Part shown: positions 54,387 through 64,000 of the stretch, piece after piece
Position numbering within the stretch: position 1 is the first letter of the stretch
How the letters are laid out: each line of letters starts with the position of its first letter
Source of the DNA: Gonapodya prolifera JEL478
Lineage: Eukaryota > Monoblepharomycota > Monoblepharidomycetes > Monoblepharidales > Gonapodyaceae
Assembly (NCBI GenBank): GCA_001574975.1
Contig: KQ965842.1
Location: 92,503-156,502 of the forward strand
DNA: 64,000 nucleotides
Reading direction: 5' to 3'
Notes under the pieces: generated by a model
What the model was told of the DNA's origin: nothing
What the model saw: only the letters and a program-made list of their open reading frames with translations
Database searches by the model: none
Program-made: the position numbers and the translations under genes

Positions 54387-57300
54387 TCATTTTCCTCTGG
54401 TAGTTGTCGTAGAACGAGTTGCGGTACTTGTAGGCGTTCTTGTGTTGGTCGTAGTGCTTGTACGCGTGTTCGTGCTTGTGCTTGTACGCGTATTCGTCGT
54501 GCGTGTCTTTGTAGTTGTGGTAGTCGGTGTGCTGGTGATTGTGGTAGTTGGAGTATTTGTGGACGTGCTAGTCGTATTCGTGGTGGTGACGCTCGTGGTT
54601 GTGCTTGTGTGCGTTTTTGTCGCGGTACTCGTCTTAGTAAAAGTACTTGTGATTGTACGTGTCCTTGTAGTCGAGCTTGTCCGGGTTTTTGACGTGGTGC
54701 TCGTGCGAGTTCTAGAAGATGTTGACGTCCGTGTTTTTGTCGTGCGGGTTGTTTTAGTAACGGTCGTAGTCCTCGTAAGATATTGAACGGAACTCGAGCG
54801 AAACATTCACAAATTCTGAAAATTCTGGTCAACTCACGTGGCAGTCGTTTCCGTTTCCCTAAAGCTGGGACAACATATCAAAACACCATGACCAGAACGC
54901 CCCTACTTTTCTTCACTCACGTTGTTGCGCTTGTAGTTGTCGGAGTGACCCTGAAGTTTCAAGGAGACAGTTTAAGTCCGCCAAACTCCGAAACTGCAAA
55001 GGACATGCAACGACATTACGTTTCTGTCTCCGTTTCAGTGGAGGTCTCGCTGTCGACGGTACCATCCCTTAACGAACCGAAATAGAGAAAGATGAGCAGC
55101 AGAAGTCACTCACGTCGTTGTGGGGGTAATGCTGAACGTCGCGATTGAAGAGAAAAAGCAGGTTTTACGACAGCTCTACAATTTTTTCACTGGAATACTC
55201 ACGTCGTAGTCTCAGTTTCGGTGGTTGTAAGAGTCTCCCTTTGAACGGCAACCAAATTCCATAAAAACCCAACGGGCTCGAAGGAAGCAAAAGCAGAGCT
55301 TGAGAAATACTCACGACGAAGTCTCTGTGGTCGTAGGAGTTCCACTATAATACACAACCAAGAAGCAAATGACGTCAGAACAGGCGGTTCAAATGGCGTT
55401 AAAACGACAGCGGGTGCATACGCTGTGCTGTCAGTGGTTGTGAGAGTCTCCCTGTGATGGAGAACGGAGTTGACGTTTCATGTACAGTACATTAGTACCA
55501 ACCACACCTAAAGTACTCACGTCGTAATTTCTGTACTCGTAAGTGTCTGCGTGCTCGTCGTTGTTTCTGACGTAGTTGTAGGTGTCTCCGAAGCTGTTTC
55601 CGTGCTCAACGGTGTCTCCGAAGTTGACTCCGTTGTGGTCACTGTCTTTGACGTGGTTTCTGTCGTCGTCGGGATTTCTGTGGTCGTAGGAATTTTCCTT
55701 GAGCCAGAAAGGTCAGGTGTGCCAGTTCTGTTAGTGTCCCGATGTAAACTCGTGGACATTGGCAAACAAAACTCACGACGCCGTTTGGGCGGAAGAAGTA
55801 GACTCTCTGCAAAGAAGATGTAGGCGATCAGAGATTCTTGCGATTAAAAAAACACTGCAGTGGCTACTCGCCTGGTTGTTTCGGTTGATGTTTTTTGCGT
55901 CGCGCTTTGCATGGAAAGTAGAAGCAAAGCGTGAGTCGCATAAAAAACCAAGCGGGCGAAGAATTGCGCAGCTATAAGGTGTACTTACGTCTGCGTTTCC
56001 GTGTTCGTAAAGGTTTCACTTTGAAGGAGGGAGGGGAGGTGTTGATGGGAGGGATACAGACCGTTGCGTTAAAATATGTGAATTGCGGCAGGGCAAGTGT
56101 TGATGCTGTTCTCACGTTTGAGTCGCAGTCGGCGTTTCAGTTTCCCTTGAGGTCTCGGAGGTCGTTGCAATTTCGATGGAGGTCTCCGTCGTCGTTGGGG
56201 TTTCCGTGGAGCTCTCCTTGGTAATGGTCGACTCGCTACAACAAGATATTGAAGGTCAGAGATTTCTTGCGATTAAAAGACATTAGAGCGGGCACTTGCC
56301 TGGTTGTTTCGGTTGATGTTGTTTGCGTGGCACTTCACGGACAGGGAAGCAAAGAGTGAGTCGCATTAAGTCAAGGGGTGGAAAAACTGCGCTGCGTTAA
56401 GTAGCACTTACGTTTGCGTCACCGTCGTGGTGCGGGTGTTTGTTATCGATTCCGTGGAGGTTTCTGTCGTCGATGGACTCTCCGTTGACGTCTCTGTGGT
56501 CGAGGGAGTCTCAGTCGAGGCCAATTTGATCGTGGAAGCCTCCGTTAAGGTCAATGTGGTCGTGGAACCCTCCGTAGAGGTCCCCGTGGTCGAGGGAGTC
56601 TCCGATGAGGTCTCCGTGGAGCTTTCTATTGTCGAGGGTGTCTCGCTGGAGCTCTCCGTTGCTGCGGCAGTTCTCGTGGTCTCCGTGGTCGTCCGCGTGC
56701 TCGTGGGATTTTTTGTAGAGGTCTCAGCCGTCGTGCGAGTTTCCGTCGCGGACGCGGTAGTGGTAGAACTCTCTCTGGAAAAGTGTAAAGCAGAGAAAGA
56801 TCGGGCTTCGCGCACTGCGATTGCGCTATTACGTCAAAGAAACACCCACGTTGAGCTTTCCGTCAATGTCAATATTGGGGTTTCACTAAGGAGAGAGAGG
56901 GTCCGTCGAGAAAGCGCCAATACTATAATTAAAGAATGATAAGAATGATATGCAGACTCACGTTTCAGTCGCAGTGGTTGTGACGGATTCACTTGCAAAG
57001 GTGAGAGAAGAAAGAGCGCAAGGCATTTTGGTGTCAGGCAAGAACGCACGAACGAGGAATTCAACAGTGGCTTACGTTTGCGATTCTGTAGATGTGGAGC
57101 TTTCGCTTTGTCAGTTGAGGAATCGACGGGGGGTGTCAGCAGGGTGAAGTGTCTCGGACAACATCAAAATTTGGCAGATACTCACGTCGTAGTTTCGGTG
57201 ACCGTAGAGGAGCTCTCCGTGGTAGTAGGTACCTCTGTGGTGGATTCGGTGGTTGTGGAGGAGCTCTCCGTGGTTGTAGGTACTTCCGTCGTGGACTCGG

Positions 57301-60300
57301 TGGCCGTGGAGGAGCTCTCCGTGGTAGCAGGCACCTCTGTGGTGGATTTGATGGTTGTGGAGGAGCTCTCCGTCGCGGTGGCGGTGGAGGTGAGTGTTGT
57401 CGTGGTGAGACTGACAATGGTTTACGTGAGCAGAGGGTCTTCCAGAGATCACAGCGGGAAGTACTCACCTGGTTTCGGTGGCGGTTGCACTTGCTCTGGA
57501 AGAGTGGCAAGCAGAAAAAGGTCAGACTCCTCCCTCTTGTGATAAGGCGGACATGCCGTAGAAACACTCACGTCATACTTTCGGTAGTGGTTGCACTTTC
57601 ACTACAAGAGCGACGGAAAAGAGAGGTAGGAGTCTACGCTTTGTTGTTTCGCGTACATGCCCGAGAAACACTTACGTCGTACTTTCGGACGTTGTTGATG
57701 TTGCAGTTTCGCTTTCTGACGTAGTTATCAATGTCGAGGGTGTTTCCGACGTCGGTTTCGTGGTAATGGTGGTCTCGCTAGAAAGAAGATATGGGTCAGA
57801 AATTTCCTGCGACTGAAAACCATCACACCAGGTGCCCGCCTGGTTGTTTTCGTGGTTGATGTTTGCGTGGCGCTTCATATTGAAAAGGATGCAAAGAGTG
57901 AGTCGAATAAAGTCACAGGGGGCAAAGAAATGCACAACGACAGACTATACTTACGTCTGCGTCTCCGCTGTCGTGAGGGTTTCACTTTGAAGGAGAAGGA
58001 TGGAGGCGGGATACGGACCGTTGTGACAAAAGGCGTGGGCTGCGGTGTCGCGGGACTTTTCTTACATTTGAGATTCCGTCGTCGAAGGTGTTTCGCTTAT
58101 GGACAAACACGGTGCAAATGACGTCAGCCCTGGTGTGAAGGATAGTGTTGTTGAAGGGCGAGCATGTTAGAACGTACATCGTGGTTTCAGTGCTTGTAAG
58201 ACTCTCCCTAGATGTAAAAGGTAGCACCGATCGCGTAAGCAGTGGTGCAAACGAGTTCGCAGAGATCTGAACTCACCTCATAGTCTCGGTGCTTGTGAAA
58301 CTTTCGCTGAAGTTGAAAGAAGGAGAATCGCTTGTGTGATTGCTTCAACATATCGTCACAGCGCGGAGAGCTTACATTGCACTTGCGGTTGTAGTTGACG
58401 TTTGGGTTTCGCTTTGGAGAGAGAGGGTCAATCAAGTGATCTCTAACAGCAATCTCCAATGAAAGAATGATATGGAGACTCACGTTTCAGTCGCAGTGGT
58501 TGTGGCGGATTCACTTGCAAAGGTGAGAGGAAGATAAGACCGCAAGGCATTTTGGTGTCAGGCCAGAACCCACAAGGGGGGAATGCAACAGATGTTCACC
58601 TTTGCGATTCTGTCGACGTAGCGGTCGCGCTTTGTCAGTGGTGGAATGGATGTAGTTGTCAGCAGGGAAAAGTGTGTCGATCAACCATAAACCTTAGCGG
58701 ATACCCACGTCGACGTCTCCATGGATTTGGGGGTTTCCATGGAGGTGACCGCGGTCGTACCAGTTTCGGTGGAGGTCACCAGGGTCGTGGAGGTTTCAGT
58801 AAAGGTCACCAAGGTGGTGTCGGTGGTGGAGGGAGTCACCGAGGTGGTGTCCGTGGTCGAGATAGTCTCCGTTGAGGTCTCCGCGGTGGTGGAAGTTTCC
58901 GTCGTGGACGCGGTGGTGGTTGTACTCTCTCTGGGAGCGTGGTGAAGCAGAGAAATATTGGGCTCCACGCTCTGTGATTGCGCAATTACACCCCAAAAAA
59001 CACTTACGTGGAGCTTTCCGCAGTGCTAGATGTTGCGATAACATATTAAAGGGAGAGGTTCAGTCAAGGAAGCCCCAACACTGTTTCGAAAAGACAGATC
59101 AACAGGTGCAGAGACTTACGTCTGAGTTTGTGTTGATGTAACGGATTCACTTGCGAAGGCGGAAAGAAGGAAGACGGTGAGGCATTTTAGTGTCCGTACG
59201 CATAGAGAAGGAATTCAACAGTGGTTTACGTTTGTGTCTCTGTCGATGTGGCGGTTGCGCTTTGCCAGTGGAGGAATCGACGTGGATTTTATCACTGGGG
59301 TAAAGTAGATGGAACAACTGCAAATTTGGAAGATACCCACGTAATTGTTTCTGTGCTTGTGAGAGTCTCCGTCGAGGTCTCTGTGGTCGAGGGAGTCGCG
59401 GTCGAGGTGTCCGTCGTCGCGGGTGTCGCCGTGGAGGTGTCAGTGGTTATGAGAGTCTCCATGGAGGTCACCGTGGTCATGCTAGGTTCGGGGGAGGCTT
59501 CCGTGGTCGTGGTTGATTCTGCGGAGGTCACCGTGGTCATGCTAGGTTCGGCGGAGGCTTCCGTGGTCGCGGGGTATTCTATTGAGGTCACCGTGGTCGT
59601 GCCACTTTCGGTGGAGGTTTCCTTAGTCGTGGGAGTTTCCGTGATCTCCGTGCTCGTGCGTGTTTCCATGGTGGTCTCCGTCGTGGTAGTGGTGGTGACT
59701 TCTGCGGAAGTCTCCGTGGTCGTTCGAGTTTCGGTGGAGGTCTCCGTGGACGTGAGAGTTTTTCTTGAGTCAAGAAGTTCAGGCGTACCACTTCTGTTAG
59801 TCTCCTTATTTCTGAGCGGGTGGGTAGATACTCGCAAACGAACTCACGACGTCGTTTGAGTAGCCGTGGTGGAGTCGCTGCATGGCGAACAGACAAGGAA
59901 GAGAAATTTCAGGGAGTGCTTGTTTTCGAAAGCAATTCTAACGGGTATTCACTTGGTTGTTTCGGTTGCTGATGTTTGCGTCGCGCTTTTACGTGGCAAA
60001 AGGGAAGGAAAACGTAAGTCGCATAAAGCCAAAAGGGGGGGGGGGGGGGGCGGGAGAGGAAGAAGAATGGCACAGGGGTAGACAGCACTTACGTCTGCGT
60101 CTGAGTCTCCGTTGTCGTGATGGTGTCACTTTTGAACAAGGGGAAGCGGAAGGGGAAGGAATGAAACCGTTATAGTTATCAATGCTGCAAACGATCATAT
60201 CAGGGGTGAACGTGGCTCACGAAGTGGTTTCAGAGGTGGTCTGGGTCTGGGTCTCGCTGCAGGTGTGTAAACGGAAGGTGAGATCAAGATGTGAATCCCT

Positions 60301-61419
60301 GGATCGACCTGAAACAACAAATAACGTACGTTGTGCTTTCAGTCGTCATTTGTGTCTCCCTGTGTGAATGTACGATAAGAATTATTATAACAGAAAGCGG
60401 GACTTTGGGCGAAAGGTCGCCACAGTCACGTACGTGGTACTTTTAAGACGTCGGTATATTCAGTGCGGGTGAGTCGCTTTTTGAGTCGAACGAGAAGAGA
60501 AGAAAGAATCGACATCAAAAAGTGTCCTCACGTCACAGTCTCAGTTTCGGTTGTCGTTGGTGTTGGTGTCTCCCTACAATCGGGATCGCAAATCGCGTGG
60601 GGAAATAACACGTCACTGACGTCAGCACGATGGCATCAAAAGGTGCCAGCAAATGCAAGTGCGCTCACGTCGTTGTTTCAGTTGTAGTGGGAGTAGCAGT
60701 CGGAGTCGCAGTCGTGGTGGACACAGTCGTGGTTGTGCGGGTATTCCTACAACGCGGAAAGGGTCGCCCCAATGACACATTTTCGAACGGGTTTCATCTC
60801 ATCCCGCAGAGATGTAGAGTGGCTTACGTTGTGAGTGAAGTGGTTGTTTTCGTTGACCTGGTAACAGAATTGGAGAGTTTGTTGGGTGCCTGAGACCCCG
60901 CGAGCGTGCGTTGGACAGTGGACACGACACCCACGTTGTTCCGGTTGTTGTGCTGACTGGACAGCGTCGCGACGGAGTAAGCTCGGACCAGAACGTGTTT
61001 CCGGGCAGTGAACCACAACCCTTTCGAAACTCAATGACGTTGTTGACACATCGGAGGTCTGATGTTTCATTTCGACAGGGGAAGAACGCGGAATGGTGGG
61101 TGTGGGCAGGATCACAGTAACAGCGTCTCGACTTACTTGTGCCCCACGTCCAGTTTCCTGGCGTTGCGCAGAAGCATGCGCTGATGGTGTCACCAGGTAC
61201 CGGTGCACCTAACGATGTGACACAAGGCGATCCACGATGACGACATCACAAAGCTTCGGATCGATCGCGTCACTCACAAAGACGCGGAGCATTGATGCCC
61301 AGTCTGCAGTCGCTGTCCGACGTGCAGATGTCACCGGCCTTCGCGTCTGCAACGCGCACAAGGAGTGCAAGGAGACCGCAGAGCGCAAGCGCCACGGAGA
61401 GAAGGGAGGAGTTGCGCAT
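54387..61419 (-). CDS. Secreted Ser/Thr-rich mucin-like protein built from ~35 micro-exons
   Basis: The ATG at 61,419 opens a signal peptide (MRNSSLLSVALALCGLLALL, cut near VADAKA) and a Cys-rich head: CTSDSDCRLGINAPRLC, a 69-nt intron (61,277-61,209), then ISACFCATPGNWTWG, RRCYCDP, RNETSDLRCVNNVIEFRKGC and PSRRCPVSTTTGTT, at least 11 Cys. From 60,934 down to 54,786 the gene is a chain of small exons, each bounded by GT(G/A)AGT-like donors and AG acceptors. They encode S/T/E/P-rich text such as TSTETSTETRTTTETSAEV. Exons measured directly include 60,857-60,828 (30 nt). Longer ones lie at about 59,768-59,341, 58,930-58,710, 57,408-57,181, 56,775-56,410 and 55,697-55,520. Introns I checked are phase 2 and mostly split an AC|N Thr codon. 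The last exon (about 54,785-54,387) encodes KTRTSTSSRTRTSTTSKTRT-type text ending TTTTRGK. Total about 1,100 residues. Likely a heavily O-glycosylated cell-surface or matrix protein; no GPI or TM tail is seen. Confidence 0.75.
56958..59290. repeat. Multi-exon block present three times inside the mucin-like gene
   Basis: Similar stretches begin near 56,958, 58,478 and 59,116. Each contains two exons and the intron between them in the same order: an exon read on the plus strand as GTTTCAGTCGCAGTGGTTGT, then intron text AGGCATTTTGGTGTC(A), then an exon GATTCTGTxGAxGTxGxGxT with TCGCTTTGTCAG. Introns are conserved along with exons, so whole genomic segments were copied. Confidence 0.75.
60035..60050 (+). 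repeat. G16 homopolymer in an intron
   Basis: A run of 16 G lies in an intron of the minus-strand mucin-like gene, so it is C16 in the transcript. It may be real or a sequencing artefact. Confidence 0.9.
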
Positions 61420-61794
61420 TTCGAACCGTGCGCGCGGATTGCAGATTGCAGATCCCTGTGCAGCGAGGCAGCCAACGCGGTGCGGCTGAATTCACGAGCT
61501 GCGGACGATCATCTTCATTTGCACAGGGACACCATCAAAGAATCACATGTGACACAACCTCGAATGGTACAAATTAATTACGGATTAAGCGAGTAAAAAC
61601 AGCAATACAGTATGATACGTCTATGAAAGTACTACTTGTGCTAATGTCTGCGAAGGAAGGCGGCAAATGAAAAATGTGTTACAATTAATGCACACGATGC
61701 ATGCAATGATGACGCGCAAGAAGGCTGGCTGCAAAATGAAAAAGTCTGTACGTAGAGGTCAGGTCAGGGCACGTCGATGCTCAAAATTCGTCCA
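61420..61794. promoter_or_regulatory. Gap between tandem mucin-like genes
   Basis: These 375 bp lie between the stop of the right gene and the ATG of the left gene, both on the minus strand. The region should hold the terminator of one and the promoter of the other. No specific element recognised. Confidence 0.35.
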
Positions 61795-64000
61795 TCAGTT
61801 ATGGCCGCTGTTGAAAGGCTGGTTCCAAGGCCTATAAAATACACGTGTAGCCGTTACCGTTGACGAAAAGAACCTTGAAGAAACTAATATAGCTCGGCTC
61901 ACCTCGCACGCGGACGGTACTCTGGACTGGGTGGGTTCTCAGGTCCGAGGTTTGGGGCGACAGGCATTGTTGCCGTGGCACTCGTAGTTCTAGCAATTAT
62001 TTGGATTTCGAAGAGGTTTTTTTTTTCGAGGACATATGTTCGGAGCGTTAGAATCAGGGCATTGAGCATGGTTCGCAACACCAGAAGAATTTCATCAACT
62101 TACGCAGGGTCAATTTCTTTAACGAATGCGGCTTGGAGTTTGATGCCGACTGTCATTGTTGTTGTGGCGGTCGAGGTTGGAGTTTTGCTGCAAGCAGGGT
62201 GGGGTGGGTCATCAGTCATCACGCACACCGCTCAAAGTCAAGATCGCACGCCAAACTTACCTAGTCGTTTTAGATGTCGTGGTCGAACTGATCAATCGGT
62301 CCAAAATTAGAATGCAACATATGGAGTTGAAATGGAAATCTGGACCTACGTTGTGGTGGTGGTCGTAGTCGAGGTCGTTCGCCTAATGTTTGCAAAGTGT
62401 CATCAATTATCCAAGTGTGCCCATAGCATTCGATCGAGTCTTACCTGCACGTCTTCGTCCTGTACCGTACGCAAAAAGAGGAAAAAAATACATCCAAATT
62501 CGTTACTTTGATATGTCCACCCCACCAACAGTCAAACTCCACTCACTTCCGCCTTGTGTGCCTTCGCGCCTTTGAATATACCGTACCATTTGAGGACGCC
62601 GTCGAGGTGCTGGAGGTGCTGGAAGTACCGGTGACGGTCATGGAACTCGTCGTGGCGAAGGTTGACCTGCACACACGTGAAACCAGAGTCCATTGAACGA
62701 CTGCGTTCAAAATAACGCTTACGTCGTGGTTGTTTCGTTCTCTTCATCCTCGTCGCACACATCTAATGCAGTGGTCGCCACGGCGGCGACAGTTGTGGTT
62801 TCATCAATCCCTGCGGCTTGAGGCCCAGCACCTAGAGCCATCGCAGTCGTGGGCGCGGCTTGGTTCGCTCCTGCTGCTTTGGCTACAAAGCCATTGTTTA
62901 GCGGAGCGAGAGTTTTCGTTGTCGTCATTGTACGAGTCGCAGTCGTCGAGGACGTCCGGGTATTCGTGGCAGTACTGGTGCGAGTTTTGGTGCTGGTCGT
63001 GGTGGTAGCAGTGCGAGTCTTTGTCGACGTGCTTGTACGTGTCTTTGTGGCGGTACTTGTCGGCGTATTCGTGGTTGTTGCGGTTGTGGTGATGGTGCTG
63101 GTCCGCGTCGCTGTCGTTGTGAGCGTGCGCGTCCGTGACGTTGTCTTGGTACGTGTCCGTGACGTTGTGGTTGTGCGTGTCTTGGTGGTTGTGGAAGTTT
63201 TCGTTTTTGTTCTCCGTGTTGTTGGAGATGTCACGGACGTGGTAGGACTACTGATTGGGCTCAAAAAAAAGAAGTCGCGAAATATGTAAAAAAAAATTGC
63301 CAACTCACGTAAAAGACGTTTCAGTGGTTTCAAGGCTGCAACCAGAGAGGTGCGGGTAAGCATGACGATTGGGAGAATAAATATGGAGCAGACATTACGT
63401 TGTTGTTTCCCTGACAGACACAATAGGAATGATAAGCTCTCAAAGAACAAGACGAAATCTCCAAAACGCTACTCACGTGGGGGTCTCTGTGGTTTCAGTT
63501 TCGGTGGAGGTGGGAGTTTCACTTAAAAGGAGTGCAAGTGACAAAGGCGGAACACGGTCTGTTGTGTCAAAAGGCGTGGGCTCCCGCGCTGCAAGACGCT
63601 TTCTTACGTTTCGCTTTCCGTCGTCGTCTCGGTTTCCCTAGAAGAGAAAAAGGCAAAGGAAGAATATCAACCTTATTGTCCAACGGTACACAAGCGCACG
63701 ACAATGCTTTCACTCACATCTGCGTTTCTGTCGTTGTGGTTGGTTCATTTGTGGTTTCCGTCGCCGTCGATATCACAGTCTCCGAGGACATTGCTGTCGA
63801 TGTCAGAGTCTCCGTGGATGAGAGACTCTCGCTGAAAAGGGGATGCAGAATAGACTGCGTAAGCGGTGCATCTACATGAAGTCGAGGCGGCAGGAACTCA
63901 CGTAGTCTCGGTGGTTGTGAGACTCTCGCTGAAAAGGGGATGCAGAATAGACTGCGTAAGCGGTGCATCTACATGAAGTCGAGGCGGCAGGAACTCACGT
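61795..64000 (-). CDS. Second Ser/Thr-rich micro-exon gene (5' part off window)
   Basis: A tandem neighbour of the gene at 54,387-61,419, with the same design. Working 5' to 3', visible exons include 63,928-63,902 (27 nt: ESLTTTET), several S/T exons to 63,480, and a long exon at about 63,240-62,720 (PTTRRTKTKTSTTTKTRTTT... ending CDEDEENETTTT). Then follow STFATTSSMTVTGTSSTSST, a 15-nt micro-exon near 62,455 (TKTC), RTTSTTTTTT, STTTSKTT, KTPTSTATTTMTVGIKLQAA FVKEIDPA, and ATTSATATMPVAPNLGPENP. The last exon (61,831-61,795) encodes PWNQPFNSGHN and a TGA. Introns checked are phase 2. Unlike its neighbour it carries an Ala/Gly-rich, acid-ending segment (AMALGAGPQAAGIDE) and a non-repetitive C-terminus. 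The start and any Cys-rich head lie beyond 64,000. Probably a paralogue. Confidence 0.65.
63824..64000. repeat. Exact 97-bp tandem duplication of one exon plus one intron
   Basis: Positions 63,824-63,903 are identical to 63,921-64,000 (80 of 80 bases, limited by the window edge), period 97 bp. The unit equals a 27-nt micro-exon (63,902-63,928) plus a 70-nt intron (63,929-63,998). Both copies keep splice sites, and the exon is phase 2-2, so the frame is kept. Confidence 0.95.

Noticed and set aside
54376-54786. Plus-strand Val-rich frames across 54-64 kb (VVVVGVSVVVG-type) that look like membrane proteins
   Set aside because: They are the reverse complement of ACN Thr codons in the minus-strand S/T genes; the splice signals fit only the minus strand.
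1-64000. tRNA, rRNA, CRISPR arrays and intact transposons
   Set aside because: I looked for B-box-like TTCGAATC contexts, regular spacer arrays, reverse transcriptase or transposase motifs and terminal repeats, and found none that hold up by eye.

Overview
The window looks like nuclear DNA of a fungus, most likely an early-diverging zoosporic lineage. Almost every gene is split by short GT...AG introns (about 45-90 nt), intergenic gaps are small, and the proteins are eukaryotic (R-SNARE, exportin-6, Pex11, MpaB-type oxygenase, DM13/DOMON protein). Exportin-6, together with a protein carrying SPD-2/CEP192-like (ASH) C-terminal domains next to a giant coiled-coil protein, suggests a lineage that keeps centrioles and flagella. 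That placement is inference. There are no bacterial operons, tRNAs, rRNAs, CRISPR arrays or intact transposons that I can see. A 3-base N gap lies at 39,843-39,845.

Layout. 1-3.1 kb: acetyl-CoA synthetase (minus), with a mitochondrial-type leader in its own first exon; the last exon is off the left edge. 4.4-5.7 kb: 3beta-HSD-like SDR (minus) with an eroded active site. 5.8-8.9 kb: gene-poor, holding broken remnants of secreted-type genes. 9.0-15.3 kb: SPD-2/CEP192-like protein (plus). 15.6-27.6 kb: giant coiled-coil protein of about 3,400 residues (plus), with seven copies of an ALLDSQL-type helix repeat. 28.1-29.7 kb: Pex11 family (minus). 29.9-33.9 kb: exportin-6 (plus). 34.1-34.7 kb: synaptobrevin-type R-SNARE (plus). 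34.8-37.2 kb: biotin carboxylase-BCCP protein (plus). 37.4-39.4 kb: MpaB/DUF2236 oxygenase (minus). 39.9-42.7 kb: unknown large protein (minus). 43.5-43.8 kb: possible small gene. 44.8-47.4 kb: secreted DM13-DOMON-cupredoxin-like protein (minus). 47.9-48.3 kb: small two-TM protein (plus). 48.5-51.3 kb: microbial-type PARG (plus), carrying a 1.8-kb intron filled with a degenerate ~200-bp tandem repeat. 51.5-54.1 kb: small candidate genes and a broken beta-trefoil-like gene.

54.4-64.0 kb: two head-to-tail minus-strand genes for secreted Ser/Thr-rich, mucin-like proteins. They are assembled from dozens of micro-exons (15-60 nt, plus several longer ones). Nearly all their introns are phase 2 and split Thr-type AC|N codons. 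The left gene is complete, with a signal peptide, a Cys-rich head and a long S/T tail. The right gene continues off the window. Several multi-exon blocks are duplicated inside the left gene. At the right edge an exact 97-bp tandem duplication equals one 27-nt exon plus one 70-nt intron, which looks like the growth mechanism caught in a recent state.

Main points of interest: (1) the micro-exon mucin genes that seem to grow by exon+intron unit duplication; (2) the paired SPD-2-like and giant coiled-coil genes, each with a private repeated motif (LFPAYESPLR x3 and ALLDSQL x7); (3) the repeat array inside the PARG intron; (4) recurrent 15-30 nt micro-exons across unrelated genes.
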